Below are positions 1 to 9,491 of a stretch of DNA of 64,000 nt, one piece after another (positions within the stretch are counted from its first letter, which is position 1; every line of letters begins with the position of its first letter). The DNA comes from Ascochyta rabiei (Eukaryota > Ascomycota > Dothideomycetes > Pleosporales > Didymellaceae): NCBI RefSeq assembly GCF_004011695.2, contig NC_082420.1:1116001-1180000 (forward strand), written 5' to 3'. The notes beneath the pieces are model-generated. The model saw only the letters and a list, made by a program, of their open reading frames with translations. It made no database searches and had not been told where the DNA came from. The translations under genes and the position numbers were made by a program.

Positions 1-1799
1 TGGCTTCGTAACCTAGCTCACGGCTATACGTTGGCTCACTCAGGTACGCGAGTCTGAAAAGGCTTCCACAGAGTTCTTCCGGGCCGGTTATGGAAGGTTA
101 TATATGCGGCAGGTCATGAGGCTCGTAGAATTCCTGCAGCAGTGGCGTGTATCTGACGGGCTGTAGTGGTTTGTGTACTCGAGCGAGGTGGCATGACGAC
201 CAGTGATCGTTCCCAATACGGTGTATGCCCAAGATTCGAGACTGACACTCCCCACAACAACACTTCGTGGCATGCAACGACAGCCTGGGCAGCGGCATGT
301 TGGTCCTTGGTCTGCGTCGCGTTGTATCTTCTGACGCCGGAAGTCGATTGTCGTTATGCGCAAGATGTGGCAAGCTTTCGGCGCCGACGGGACGAGATGC
401 CTTTGGCCGCAGGACGTGCAATGCTTGAGGCTTAACCGTTGTCCCCTGGGATCTTCGCAGAGTGTAATTGTCCCGAAGTTCTGGGTGTTTATCTGCGCCC
501 GATAGATTGAGGGCCGGGGTCTACTCGCCAGTGGCACAAGTGCGTAAAATGACCGTTGAACGTGATGTGATCAGTAGTAAAGCGACAAGCAGCTTGTCTA
601 CTCGCCGCCACAGTCCCGTAGCCGTTTCGCAACTTCTTTGACAAGATGGAGATCAACGGCCTTGAGTTTGTGACGTCCAATACTGAGGTTGATGGTACTT
701 GCCTCGTACAGGCCCGAAGATCGAGTTCGAGTTCAGCCTAATCAAATCTAACGCCATGCGGATAATCTAAACCCCAGATCCCCAGATGACCTGCGCAGCA
801 CCCTGTCAGACGATTGTTCAGACTTAATGAGTTCCACGTAGACTTCCATGTTTGCCGCACAGCCTAGCGAGTGTTAGTCTTGTACTTAGATTGTACCGGA
901 AAATGAGGTTTTGGAGCTGCAGCTATCGAATGTTGTGGTTTGACAGAGCTCGGAGACCCCTAAACGTCGTGGTTCCATGAGAGGGCAGCAGCTGTTCCGA
1001 CATCTCCGCTGTTAGTGCTGGTGGCGAACATTACACGACCTATTCCTCATGTAGATTGGACAAGAGCAGCCGTGAACTCTTATCTAGCACGAGCCGAGTA
1101 TCAACCTCTGATAACTACTGAGACAGCCAGTGACAAAAGCTGCCAGAAATGCTTTGCATCGGTGTTTTGAAATTATGGATCAGGCAACACAGGATGAATA
1201 CGCGCCCTACTAGCACCTTTCCTCCCCGAGTTGTCCCGTAACAATTGTCATTTGCTAAAGTTACAGCCCAACCCAATAACATCTTGCTCACTGTGTCTTG
1301 ACTGACTGCAGCATTTGCTGCACGGCAACCTCTTGAGCAGGTCGGTCACAAAGTGCAGACACAGCGAGACATCCAGCACAGAGCGATATATCCTTGTCAC
1401 GCAGACCCACTAGATCAACCGAAACATCGAGTTAGCACGCAACCGTCCTACAGCGGTGAGAGGAGGTATTATGTACCATCTCCGAATGAGCGGCAGCTAC
1501 CTTCTCAAACTCAGCAGCTCTGGTTGGTCGGTCGCACGCAACATCTGCTTTATCTGAGTACTCGCTGGCTGATCCATTGTATCCTCTGCCTCTCAGACTA
1601 CAGGAACAGCGTTGCGTCCAAGAACATCATGTCTCTCCCAGCAAAGCCGCCAACCCGGGTAGCTCAAGTGCTTCTTAATTTAGGTATATATTACTGTTAC
1701 ACTATAGACCTAGAGCCACAACCGCAACACAAGAAGTAAGGAATACAACAAAGAAAAGCGCTGTATACAATAACTACACGACAGAGGTAGAGAGAGGGG
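1..1799. other. No recognisable gene (1.8 kb)
   Basis: Only short open frames without recognisable motifs, splice-linked continuations or low-complexity coding character are seen on either strand. No telomere repeat is present, so this is not visibly a chromosome end. The stretch may be decayed sequence flanking the repeat array that begins near 1800. Confidence 0.5.
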
Positions 1800-2775
1800 G
1801 TAGCTATAGACGCTAGAGTTGAGGGAGATGGCGGTGTATATGTATATGCATGGAGATGTGTATTGTGGTGCGTTGTGTGTAGAAACATGTCCAACAAGTT
1901 GGATTGTGCGCTATATCTACTTATCTAGACTATAAATATATAATACACACATACGCATTTTAATAAAGCGCTGCCTTAGCACTACGTTTAACGCACGTCT
2001 ATCTAGCGCGCTACCTGGCCTTCTATTCACTCTACTCTACATAGGAATATATATAGTAGTGCGTTATACATAGGAGAGGATCTCTAATAGGTAAATAATG
2101 CGCTATATCAATTTATCTAGGTTACAAATATGTAACATGTGTATATATACCTCAGTAAAGTACTACTCTAGCTATATTTAATGCACATCTAGATAGCGGC
2201 TCTTTGTCTCTCTGCTCTGCGTAGGGATGTGCGTGGTAGTGCGTTATACATAGAAGAGTTTAATAAGCAAAAGAATACGCTATATCTATTTATCTAAGTT
2301 ATAAATATATACCTTAGTAAAGTACTACTCTAGCTATATTTAATGTACATCTAGATAGCGGCTCTTTGTCTCTCTACTCTGTGTAGGAATATATATAGTA
2401 GTGCGTTATACATAGAAGAGTTTAATAAGCAAAAGAATACGCTATATCTATTTATCTAAGTTATAAATATATACCTTAGTAAAGTACTACTCTAGCTCCA
2501 TGTTTAATGTGCGTCTAGATAGCGGCTCTTCGTCCCTCTGCTCTGCGTGGGGAGGTGTGTGGTGGTACGTTGTATATGGGGGAGGAAATCTAACAAGTAA
2601 AAGAATGCGCTATACATCCCCATGTCTAGGTTGTGAGTGTGCGACACGCGCGCACATGGGGCTCAACAAGGCGGCGCCCCAGCCCTGCGTTCAATGTAAG
2701 TCCAGATAGCGCGCCACTCGGCCTCCTGGTCTCTCTGCTCCGCGCGGTGTTTGTCGACCTGCCACGAATGCGCCA
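1800..2775. repeat. Degenerate tandem array derived from the F-box gene 3' end
   Basis: At least four successive units begin with a CGCTATATC/CGCTATACA-like block at 1909, 2101, 2278, 2440 and 2608, so periods are 192, 177, 162 and 168 bp; a partial earlier unit is visible from about 1800. Landmarks recurring in each unit are a GTAGTGCGTTATACATAG-like block, TAAAGTACTACTCTAGCT and CTAGATAGCG. The unit at 2608 is G+C-rich and overlaps the last codons of the F-box gene, while units further left carry the same segment with C-to-T and G-to-A changes. The first 58 nt of the units at 2278 and 2440 are identical. Confidence 0.85.
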
Positions 2776-3925
2776 ACGTGTCCCATGCATCACGACCGCC
2801 CTCGCCAGCGCTTACCGCATCGCCGCACGACGGCCCCTCGAAAGCCTCCCGCACCCCCCCCGGCGCCATGCTTGCCTCCTCCCTCGCGCACGACTCCTCG
2901 GAGCCGGGGATGTAAAGGCCGTGCGCGCGCCACTGGACCTCGAACGGCGAACTCCCCCCGCCAAGCATGCGCCAGGTCTGGATAGTGAGGCGCGTGAATT
3001 CGCCAGCGGCGCTGCGCGGGATCGCGTGTGCGCTGACGGACCAGTCGGTTGCGCAGTCGCGGCAGCTGTGGGCGCCTAGGACGCGCCATCCCCGGCGGAC
3101 GACGTTGTCCAGCGCGGCCATGAGCCCCGTGTGGCCGTACTCGCTCGCGCGGTGCTGGGTGAGCAGGGCGGGGAGCTGGGGCCAGAGGTGGCCGATGAGG
3201 TTTTTGTGCGAGGTGGTCCAGGTTGGGAGGAGGAGGGAGTAGGTTGTGTGGAGGAGGAAGGAGCTGTTTTTTATTTTGGCTTCGTGGGAGATGGCGGTTT
3301 GGATGGGCGTGCGGAAGAGGGTTATGCTGGAGTGCGTGGAGTGTTTGAAGGCGCTCAGTGGTAATCCGTGGCTTGGGCCGTGGTTGTAGTGGGCGAGCGC
3401 GAGCCGGATGTGGTGGTATCTGAGTGTATACCCCATGCCGTCGGACAGGTAGCTGTTGTAGTCTGTGCAAGGGGTCTGGGGTGCGTGGGGTGCACTGGTG
3501 GGTCCATCGGCTACGGACCACTGGTGGAATTTATCGCACCAGGCGCAGTGCCAGGCGCCAGGAAGTGCACGCTCGATGGTGTTTTCGAGACGCTCCCGTG
3601 CGTCGAGTGGTGATGGAGAGGAGCCGACATAGGCGGAAAGTGACTTCGTACCAACGGCGTAGCAGACCTGGCGCCCACTCAAGCTGAATCGTGCGGCTGA
3701 TACATTGTCAAGATAGCTTGCGATGTGCTGGAGAATTTCAAAGGGAAGGTCCAACAGCGGCGCTCTCGGCGCAGCAATGCAGGGCTTCAGTGTCGCACTC
3801 ATATAGTCGTCCGCCAGATCTGAGCTGGTCCTTGGTGTGCTGTAGTTTGACGCCGAGAAGACCGCTGACGAGACTGAGCGGGAGGAGCTGCTGCTGGAGG
3901 TGCGGTGGAGATGGAAGAAGCCCAT
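2663..3925 (-). CDS. F-box domain protein (420 aa)
   Basis: Single-exon gene. After a serine-rich N-terminus (residues 10-20) there is an F-box at about 57-100 (DLPFEILQHIASYLD, then a conserved-type RQVCYAVG stretch). F-box proteins bind Skp1 and present substrates to SCF ubiquitin ligases; the target here is unknown. Two Cys-x2-Cys pairs (HCAWC and SCRDC) further on recall the zinc-ribbon-like pairs often seen in fungal F-box proteins. I chose the ATG at 3925 because it opens the serine-rich leader directly; the frame stays open upstream to 4066 without F-box-like character. The last 35 or so codons lie inside the tandemly repeated unit described for 1800-2775, so the C-terminus was the source or target of local duplication. 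Confidence 0.8.
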   Translation of the reverse strand: MGFFHLHRTSSSSSSRSVSSAVFSASNYSTPRTSSDLADDYMSATLKPCIAAPRAPLLDLPFEILQHIASYLDNVSAARFSLSGRQVCYAVGTKSLSAYVGSSPSPLDARERLENTIERALPGAWHCAWCDKFHQWSVADGPTSAPHAPQTPCTDYNSYLSDGMGYTLRYHHIRLALAHYNHGPSHGLPLSAFKHSTHSSITLFRTPIQTAISHEAKIKNSSFLLHTTYSLLLPTWTTSHKNLIGHLWPQLPALLTQHRASEYGHTGLMAALDNVVRRGWRVLGAHSCRDCATDWSVSAHAIPRSAAGEFTRLTIQTWRMLGGGSSPFEVQWRAHGLYIPGSEESCAREEASMAPGGVREAFEGPSCGDAVSAGEGGRDAWDTLAHSWQVDKHRAEQRDQEAEWRAIWTYIERRAGAPPC

Positions 3926-4772
3926 ACTGGCTGGTCCTCGTGACGTCTTCGAGTGTGCTGTGTTCCTTGTCCAATTCTTTGTTTTGATGCAGTGCGTGTA
4001 CTGTAAACGGAGTAGGGATCCCAGGCCCTGTGCACGGTAGAAGTACTCAAGTGTCCAGCCAAACACAGAACACCGGTCTGATCCCTAAGCGTACAGTCTG
4101 CGGTTTCAAGATCAGATGGAGAGTGCAACAAAGGCCAACCGAGTCAAGCAGCCCGACGGCGCCAACGTTGACTTGTATCGATTCGACCCTGCTTGGGACC
4201 CTGACATATGACAAGGCCATGGGTACAGTCACACGTGGCTCGTGAAACCAGTCATCGCAGACTCAGGCACGCGGCCGTGTCAGCCATGGTGGCGGTGAGT
4301 TGCAACGGCACGCAACGGTCAGGGATGGGCTGTGGCCTGAAACATTCACATGATCCGCGCGCGCTAGCCGAGTGGGGTTGGCGCGCTCGGCAGAGCTTCT
4401 GGATGCTGTTGTCGTGTGGACGAACTCGGCAAGGAGCGTGCGATCATGAATGGGAGACAGTCGAGAGGGGAGAGGAGAGTTCCAGTGATGTGATTGACGC
4501 GTCATGGCGTTGTGAAAATAAGTGCTGAACGCTATGCTTGCAGTGAAATGGGCAGTGAGAATGGAGGAAGAAAAAGCCGCTCCCCTACATGGGTAGGCAC
4601 GCCCTCTTTTGCGTGCCTTCCCTTCCTGACAGGTATCCTACACAAGCGCGTTGGTGTCGACCCGTCTCGGGGCCAAGATATTAGTTTGTCATCAAGTGCT
4701 GTTCGGTCGTGATTCATGGCCAAGCCTCATCCTCACGTGCGCTCTCCTCATCAACTCGTGCTCTAGGCGAAT
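3926..4772. other. Intergenic: F-box promoter and KEI1 3' flank
   Basis: Both neighbours are on the minus strand, so this should hold the F-box upstream region and the KEI1 3' UTR. Open frames here are short and unsupported; no RNA gene is recognisable. Confidence 0.5.
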
Positions 4773-5838
4773 CTATCGCACGATTTGCAGGTTGGCAAGT
4801 TGCGGCACGGGCGGTCCGGTGCCGCTCCTGCGCCTCCTTTCGCGCTCGCTGAAGCCGACGGGCTGCTCGAGCTGCGTGTTCTTCCTGAACTTGCCGCCAA
4901 CGGCGTGCTGCCACTCGCCCTCGGCGTCTGCGCCGAGCCAGTACTTGGGCGCGCCGCTGAGCATGGCGCGGCCGAGCTTGCCCTTCCAGCCAGCGCCCTG
5001 CGCCCTGCCCTCGAGGAAGGGGTTCTCGGCGAGGTCAGTCGCGGTGGTCTGCATGCTGTTGGAGCTGTACCATCCGGCAGAGGCGGCGTGGGCGGCGAGG
5101 TGTTGGCGCAGGCACTGGCGTGCGAAAGCCAGCATGACGAAGACGAAGTAGACACGCAGGGCCCAGAAGGCGGAGATGAGGGAGATGCTCATGATGCTGC
5201 CGCTCTGGAAGACTGCGTTGCCAAGACCAGCACCCACGCCAGGGGCGCCGTTGTGAGGGACACCGCCGGCGACGGCGTTGTGGCCGGCTGCGACCCCTCC
5301 GGCGGGCGAGGCGACGACGTTGACCTCGGAGACGTTGTGCTTGGGGCTCGTGAAGCCAGCGTTGTCGGAGATGCCGTGTTGGCCGGGAAGGGAGGACTGC
5401 TCGTCGGGGTGGGCGGCGAGGGTGTAGAACCAGGCGATGCCGAACAGGGCCGTGTACAGCGCGTTGACGACCGAGTCGAGGGCGTAGAGGTGGGCGAGCA
5501 GCAGCGTCTCAAAGGGGCTCTGTAGCCGGATGTGCTTGTAGAGGAAGACGGTGGCGACGAGGGCGAGGGTGGAGTAGGTGTACATGGAGAGCTGGAAGCC
5601 GTCGATGGAGGCGCCGGTGAGGATGGCCAGGAGGCCGTAGAGGCCGGAGACCTTGTTGATGACCTGCAGGTACGTGATGATCTCGGCGCCCGTGCGCAGC
5701 GACATCTTCTGCAGGAACGTCTGCGAGCCTGGTCAGCATCCTCTGCGCTCGTCGCTGGTGCAGCGCCTGGAGGCACGCGCCCTGGCTAGGACGTACCCGT
5801 GGGCGCGGAATGTCGAGCATGTGGGAAGGCGCCATCAT
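4773..5838 (-). CDS. KEI1: Inositol phosphorylceramide synthase regulatory subunit Kei1
   Basis: Two exons, 5838-5797 and 5720-4773, with a 76-nt intron (5721-5796, GTACGT..GCAG); about 329 aa. Exon 1 encodes a short leader ending in IPRPR and exon 2 starts TFLQKMSLRTGAEI, reproducing the conserved start of the family; the ATG at 5835 is an equally good start. Four hydrophobic spans follow: around NKVSGLYGLLAILTG, YSTLALVATVFLYK, ALDSVVNALYTALFG and SLISAFWALRVYFVF. In yeast Kei1 is the Golgi partner of the Aur1 catalytic subunit, needed to make inositol phosphorylceramide. The loop between spans 3 and 4 is long and Gly/Ala/Val-rich, and the C-terminal tail is basic, as expected for a Golgi-retained subunit with a cytosolic tail. 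Confidence 0.88.
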
Positions 5839-5961
5839 GGCAGCTGCGGGGCGCGGCGACAGGCTGCGCGATTCGGGCAGACGAAGCCAGCGACTCGGAT
5901 GAATGAAAAGGTAGCAGATGCGCAACAAGACTATGAGAGAGGTTTTCGAAGAGCGTGAGGC

Positions 5962-5996
5962 GCGGTTGCGGTTGCGGTTGCGGTTGCGGTTGCGGT
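5962..5996 (+). repeat. GCGGTT hexanucleotide microsatellite
   Basis: About 5.8 perfect copies of GCGGTT lie 124-158 nt upstream of the KEI1 start, probably in its promoter or 5' UTR. On the minus-strand transcript it would read AACCGC repeats. Confidence 0.95.
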
Positions 5997-6060
5997 GAGG
6001 TGAGGATGCAATCACTCGGGGCGCGCAAATCCGTCCGGCACTTCCGAGCAGGGGGCCAAG

Positions 6061-6095
6061 CTCATCTCATCTCATCTCATCTCATCTCATCTCGT
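6061..6095 (+). repeat. CTCAT pentanucleotide microsatellite
   Basis: Six copies of CTCAT followed by a CTCGT variant, between the SUV3 stop and the KEI1 start. It is probably length-variable between strains. Confidence 0.95.
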
Positions 6096-6341
6096 CTCGG
6101 CAAGGCTGGCGCTAAGCGTGACCCCGGCCTGCACGTGACCTGGCCGCTTCAGACGTCACTCGAGTGTCGAAGGCACGTGGGTAGGACGGTCGTGTGCGGG
6201 CGACGGTGGCTACTCATCTACAGTGCTTGTACAAATCTGTTCATTCCCATGGTATCCCCCCAGCGCTTTCCAGTGCGCCGGCAAATGCTCCCAACCCATC
6301 TTCCCAACGCGAGTCAAAATACACCGGTCCATCGAACCAGC

Positions 6342-8711
6342 TCACCCCCCCGCTGCGCGTTGCTTCTTCCCTTTGGCTTCCTCGAGAACGCTGTCGAGCT
6401 CGGCTGGTGGACTCGCGTCTTCGACAGGCTCCTCGGGGTACTCGTCCACATCATCGGTCGTGGGCGCCCCCTCTGCGAAAGCGTGCTTGTCGTTGACAAT
6501 GTCCCTGGCTTCCGCCGGCATGCCAGGCGGCGCGGGCATCTGCCGCTCCCGCTCATGGACAGCCTCGTCGGCTTCGTTGGACCGCTTCAGCCTCTCGCGA
6601 TCTCGCTTCTCCTTCTGCTTGAGACGGAGCTCCGTGTAGGAGAAGCCGGTGAGCGTGCTCTCGATCTGGTCCTCGAGCAGCTTCTTTGTGTAGATGGCGA
6701 GGGAGCGGGTGGTGAAGACGTTGGGGAAGCGGTAGCTGAGCCAGAGATAGAGGACCACCATCTTGTGGAGCTGCTCCAGCGAGTAGAGGTACGCTCGATC
6801 GCCTTTCGCCGGCCCGTCCATGACGTGGAGCGGCAGGTTCGGTAGCTCGAGCAGATTCCCCGACTTGCCGTCTGCGATGCACTCTGCCAGCGTGCGCAAG
6901 AACGTCTTCTCGGCAGCGTCGCGCATGTTGCATGGCGCGGAGCAAATCATGATGCGATCTTGGATGCTGAGGTTCTTGATGGTGTGAATGGCGTCGGCGA
7001 TGGCGAGCTGTTCCTTCAGACCGCACAGGTGGAAGCGCGGGTGGATCTCGGATATCTCGTGGAGACGGAGGAGGATGTAGCTAAAGGGCGTGCCGGGGGG
7101 GAAGTAGTTGGCAAAGCGCTCGACGATGAGCGACGGGGGGAACAGACCCGCCGTTTCGATCGGCTCGGGTTCGCTGCTCATGCCCGTCTTCAGGGCGTCG
7201 TGGTCGATTTGGTCGAGCGTGGTGCACCATCCCACAGTCTTCTCTTTCTCCTTCTCCTTCTTCGCCGCCTTGGGCTCCGCTCCCTCTGCAGTGGGTGTGC
7301 TGTCGCTCACGGCGTCTGCGGCGGTCTTGTAGCGGCCAGCGCGGCCGGCAATCTGCTTGATCTCCGAGACCTGCAGGGGGACGTACTTGACGCCGTTGCT
7401 CTTCATGGTGGACTCGAAGATGACCCGCTTGATGGCGCTGCGCTGGTTAGCTCTGCGAGAGGGAGGTGGGGCAAGGGAGGACTGACAGATTCAAGCCCAT
7501 GCCGATGGCGTCACTGGCGACGAGATAGTCGTACTCGTTGTCGGGATCGTTGAAGAGTCGGGCCTGCTGCGCTCTCGTCTCGGGCGGCAGGCTGCCGTAG
7601 ACAATGGCGCACTTTTTGCCCGTCTGCTTCTCAATCTCGCGGCGAAGCGCGTGGATACCGACCACGGTGAAGGCGACGAGACAGTCGCCCTTTTCCAGCT
7701 TGTTCAGCTTGCCGCCCAAGCTGCGTGGCAGCACCTGCAGAGGCGTCAGGCGTTCGTACTCGTGGACGTGGAGCTCGTCGCCAACCAGGGCGCACAGCTG
7801 GCGCATCATGTCGACGGTCCTGGCCTCGCCGCAGAGGTGCATCTCGCGGGCCTGCAGGCCCAGGAAGGCCTGTGTCCAGGCCCAGCCACGCTCGGGGTGG
7901 TTGATCATCTGGATCTCGTCGATGACGGCCACGTCGAACTTTGTGTTGAGGGGGGCCATCTCGACGGTGCAGCTGTACATGGGCGGGGCGTGTCCGTCGG
8001 GGATGCGCTGCTCCTCGCCGGTGACGAGGGCGCAGGGCTTGCCCTTTGCGTTGAGGCGGGTGAAGACCTCGTGGGCGAGCAGGCGCAGGGGGCCGAGGTA
8101 GATGCCCGAGCTGGCTGCCTCGAGGCGCTGGAGGGCGTGGTAGGTCTTGCCCGAGTTGGTGGGGCCGACGTGCATGTGGACGACGCGGGGGAGCTCGCGG
8201 GTGGCGGGATACCACTCGGCGGGATGGCGCAGGTCGGCCACCTCCTTCTGGTTCTCGAGCTCGGCGGTGGTGAAGCGGCCGCCGCAGGTCTGGGCGTAGA
8301 AGAGGTAGCGCAGGCGCGTCTCGAGCGTGTCCTTGCCGCGCTGGGCCTCGCGCACGAGGTCAGACAGCTCTCTGCCGGCCTGCTTGACCCACGCGCCGAT
8401 GGCCATGTCGAACGCGCGCCACTCCTTGGCGAACTGTTCCTGGGTGAGCTGCAGGCTGTCGAGGAAGCCCGGCTCGGTGAACTCGAGGCGCAGCTTGCCG
8501 AGCTTGCTGTCTACGACGGTGCGGAGCGCGTCCGCCGGCGGGCTGCCCGCGTACCGGAAGCTGTTCCTGGAGCTGAGCGGGTTGAAGGTGGCCGACTTGG
8601 AGGCGCGTCCGTTTCTGAATGCGCCCGGACGGCCGCCGTAGCCATTTTTGGTGTTGGTGTTGGTGTTGGTGTTGGTGGTATTGTTGCTGCTGTTACTGTT
8701 GCTGTTGCTGT

Positions 8712-8772
<61 letters not shown>

Positions 8773-8925
8773 ACGTCTGCTGCCACTGCCACTGCCAGAT
8801 GATGTGGCGCTTCGGTGGGCGACCTGGATCCGCGGTACCAGGCGTTGCGGCTGCGCGTGCCATGGCCGGGCGGCGAATGCGCACAACACGCACAGCGAAG
8901 GGCGCCGCGCGGACAGGGCAGGCAT
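6342..8925 (-). CDS. SUV3: Mitochondrial ATP-dependent RNA helicase Suv3
   Basis: Two exons, 8925-7487 and 7437-6342, separated by a 49-nt intron (7438-7486, GTCAGT..CTAAC..GCAG); 844 aa. The N-terminus is rich in Arg, Ala and Ser with almost no acidic residues, as expected of a mitochondrial presequence. Residues about 52-93 are a Ser/Asn/Thr run. Walker A is VGPTNSGKT (253-261) and the DEAD-equivalent box is DEIQM (336-340); the second RecA lobe carries ASDAIGMGLNL, which is joined by splicing to the segment containing QIAGRAGRY. The Suv3 C-terminal helical domain follows, then a charged tail. Suv3 unwinds RNA for the mitochondrial degradosome together with the Dss1/PNPase-type nuclease. 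The start at 8925 gives the presequence directly; the frame upstream is open but not protein-like. Confidence 0.95.
8652..8790 (-). repeat. Trinucleotide/hexanucleotide repeat coding a Ser/Asn/Thr tract
   Basis: GTTGGT-type units at 8652-8680 run into GTTGCT and GCT units up to about 8770, within SUV3 exon 1. On the coding strand they encode an uninterrupted Ser/Asn/Thr tract between the presequence and the helicase core, a likely site of length polymorphism. Confidence 0.9.
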
Positions 8926-9491
8926 GGAGAAGGAGGCTGGCTGCAGGCTGAGCGCCCCCGTGCGTGCAAGCAGGCAATCGGTCGTGGACGCGTGGGGCAG
9001 CAACGACGTCTCGCGCTCGACGACCTCGACGACCTCGACGACGTCAGTGCACAAAAAGTTGAGCCGCGCCCGAGTCAGTCCACCTCCGAGCCGCCGCCGC
9101 CGCCGGACTGCCGCTCTCGACAGGGGGGGGGGGGTTGCACCGTTGCACTGCGAGCTGCAACACCACCAAGCATCCCGCTCAAGCTGCGACACGCCCCACA
9201 CACGTCAACGTCGCGCAGGCAGCCCGCCGCCCAGCCCTCGCCTCCGACTTGGGTAGTAGCCAGCGCGCTTCTTTCCGGCGCCTCTGCTCTGTTCTGCCGT
9301 GCTCTGCTCTGCCCTGCCCTGCCCTGCCCTGCCCAGCTCTGCCCTGCCCTGCTCTGCTCTCCTCCCCTCTCCTCCCCTCTCCTCTCCTCTCCTCTCTCCC
9401 CTCTCTCCACTCTCTCCCCTCTCTCCACTCTCTCCCCTCTCTTCTTCGACATCCGCTCCCCCCCAGCGCTGGCAATCGTCTCCCCGCCAAG
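8926..9491. promoter_or_regulatory. Shared divergent promoter of SUV3 and SEC1
   Basis: The 566 bp between the two start codons contain a run of G near 9123-9135 and a pyrimidine-rich tract (about 9290-9450) built of CCCTG, CTCTCC and CTCTCTCC units just upstream of the SEC1 ATG. Pyrimidine tracts before the start are common in filamentous fungal promoters. No TATA element is obvious. Confidence 0.55.

Noticed and set aside
2790..3521. 243-codon minus-strand frame within the F-box gene
   Set aside because: Arg/Pro/His-rich out-of-frame shadow of the F-box coding sequence.
4785..5525. 246-codon plus-strand frame opposite KEI1
   Set aside because: It overlaps a well-supported conserved gene in antisense and has no motif.
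6061..6095. Regular direct repeats considered as a CRISPR-like array
   Set aside because: Five-nt units without spacers in a fungal genome; an ordinary microsatellite.
7651..8802. 383-codon plus-strand open frame opposite SUV3
   Set aside because: It is antisense to conserved helicase exons; its Val/Gly/Ala/Glu-rich translation is the expected shadow of G+C-rich codons and repeat DNA.
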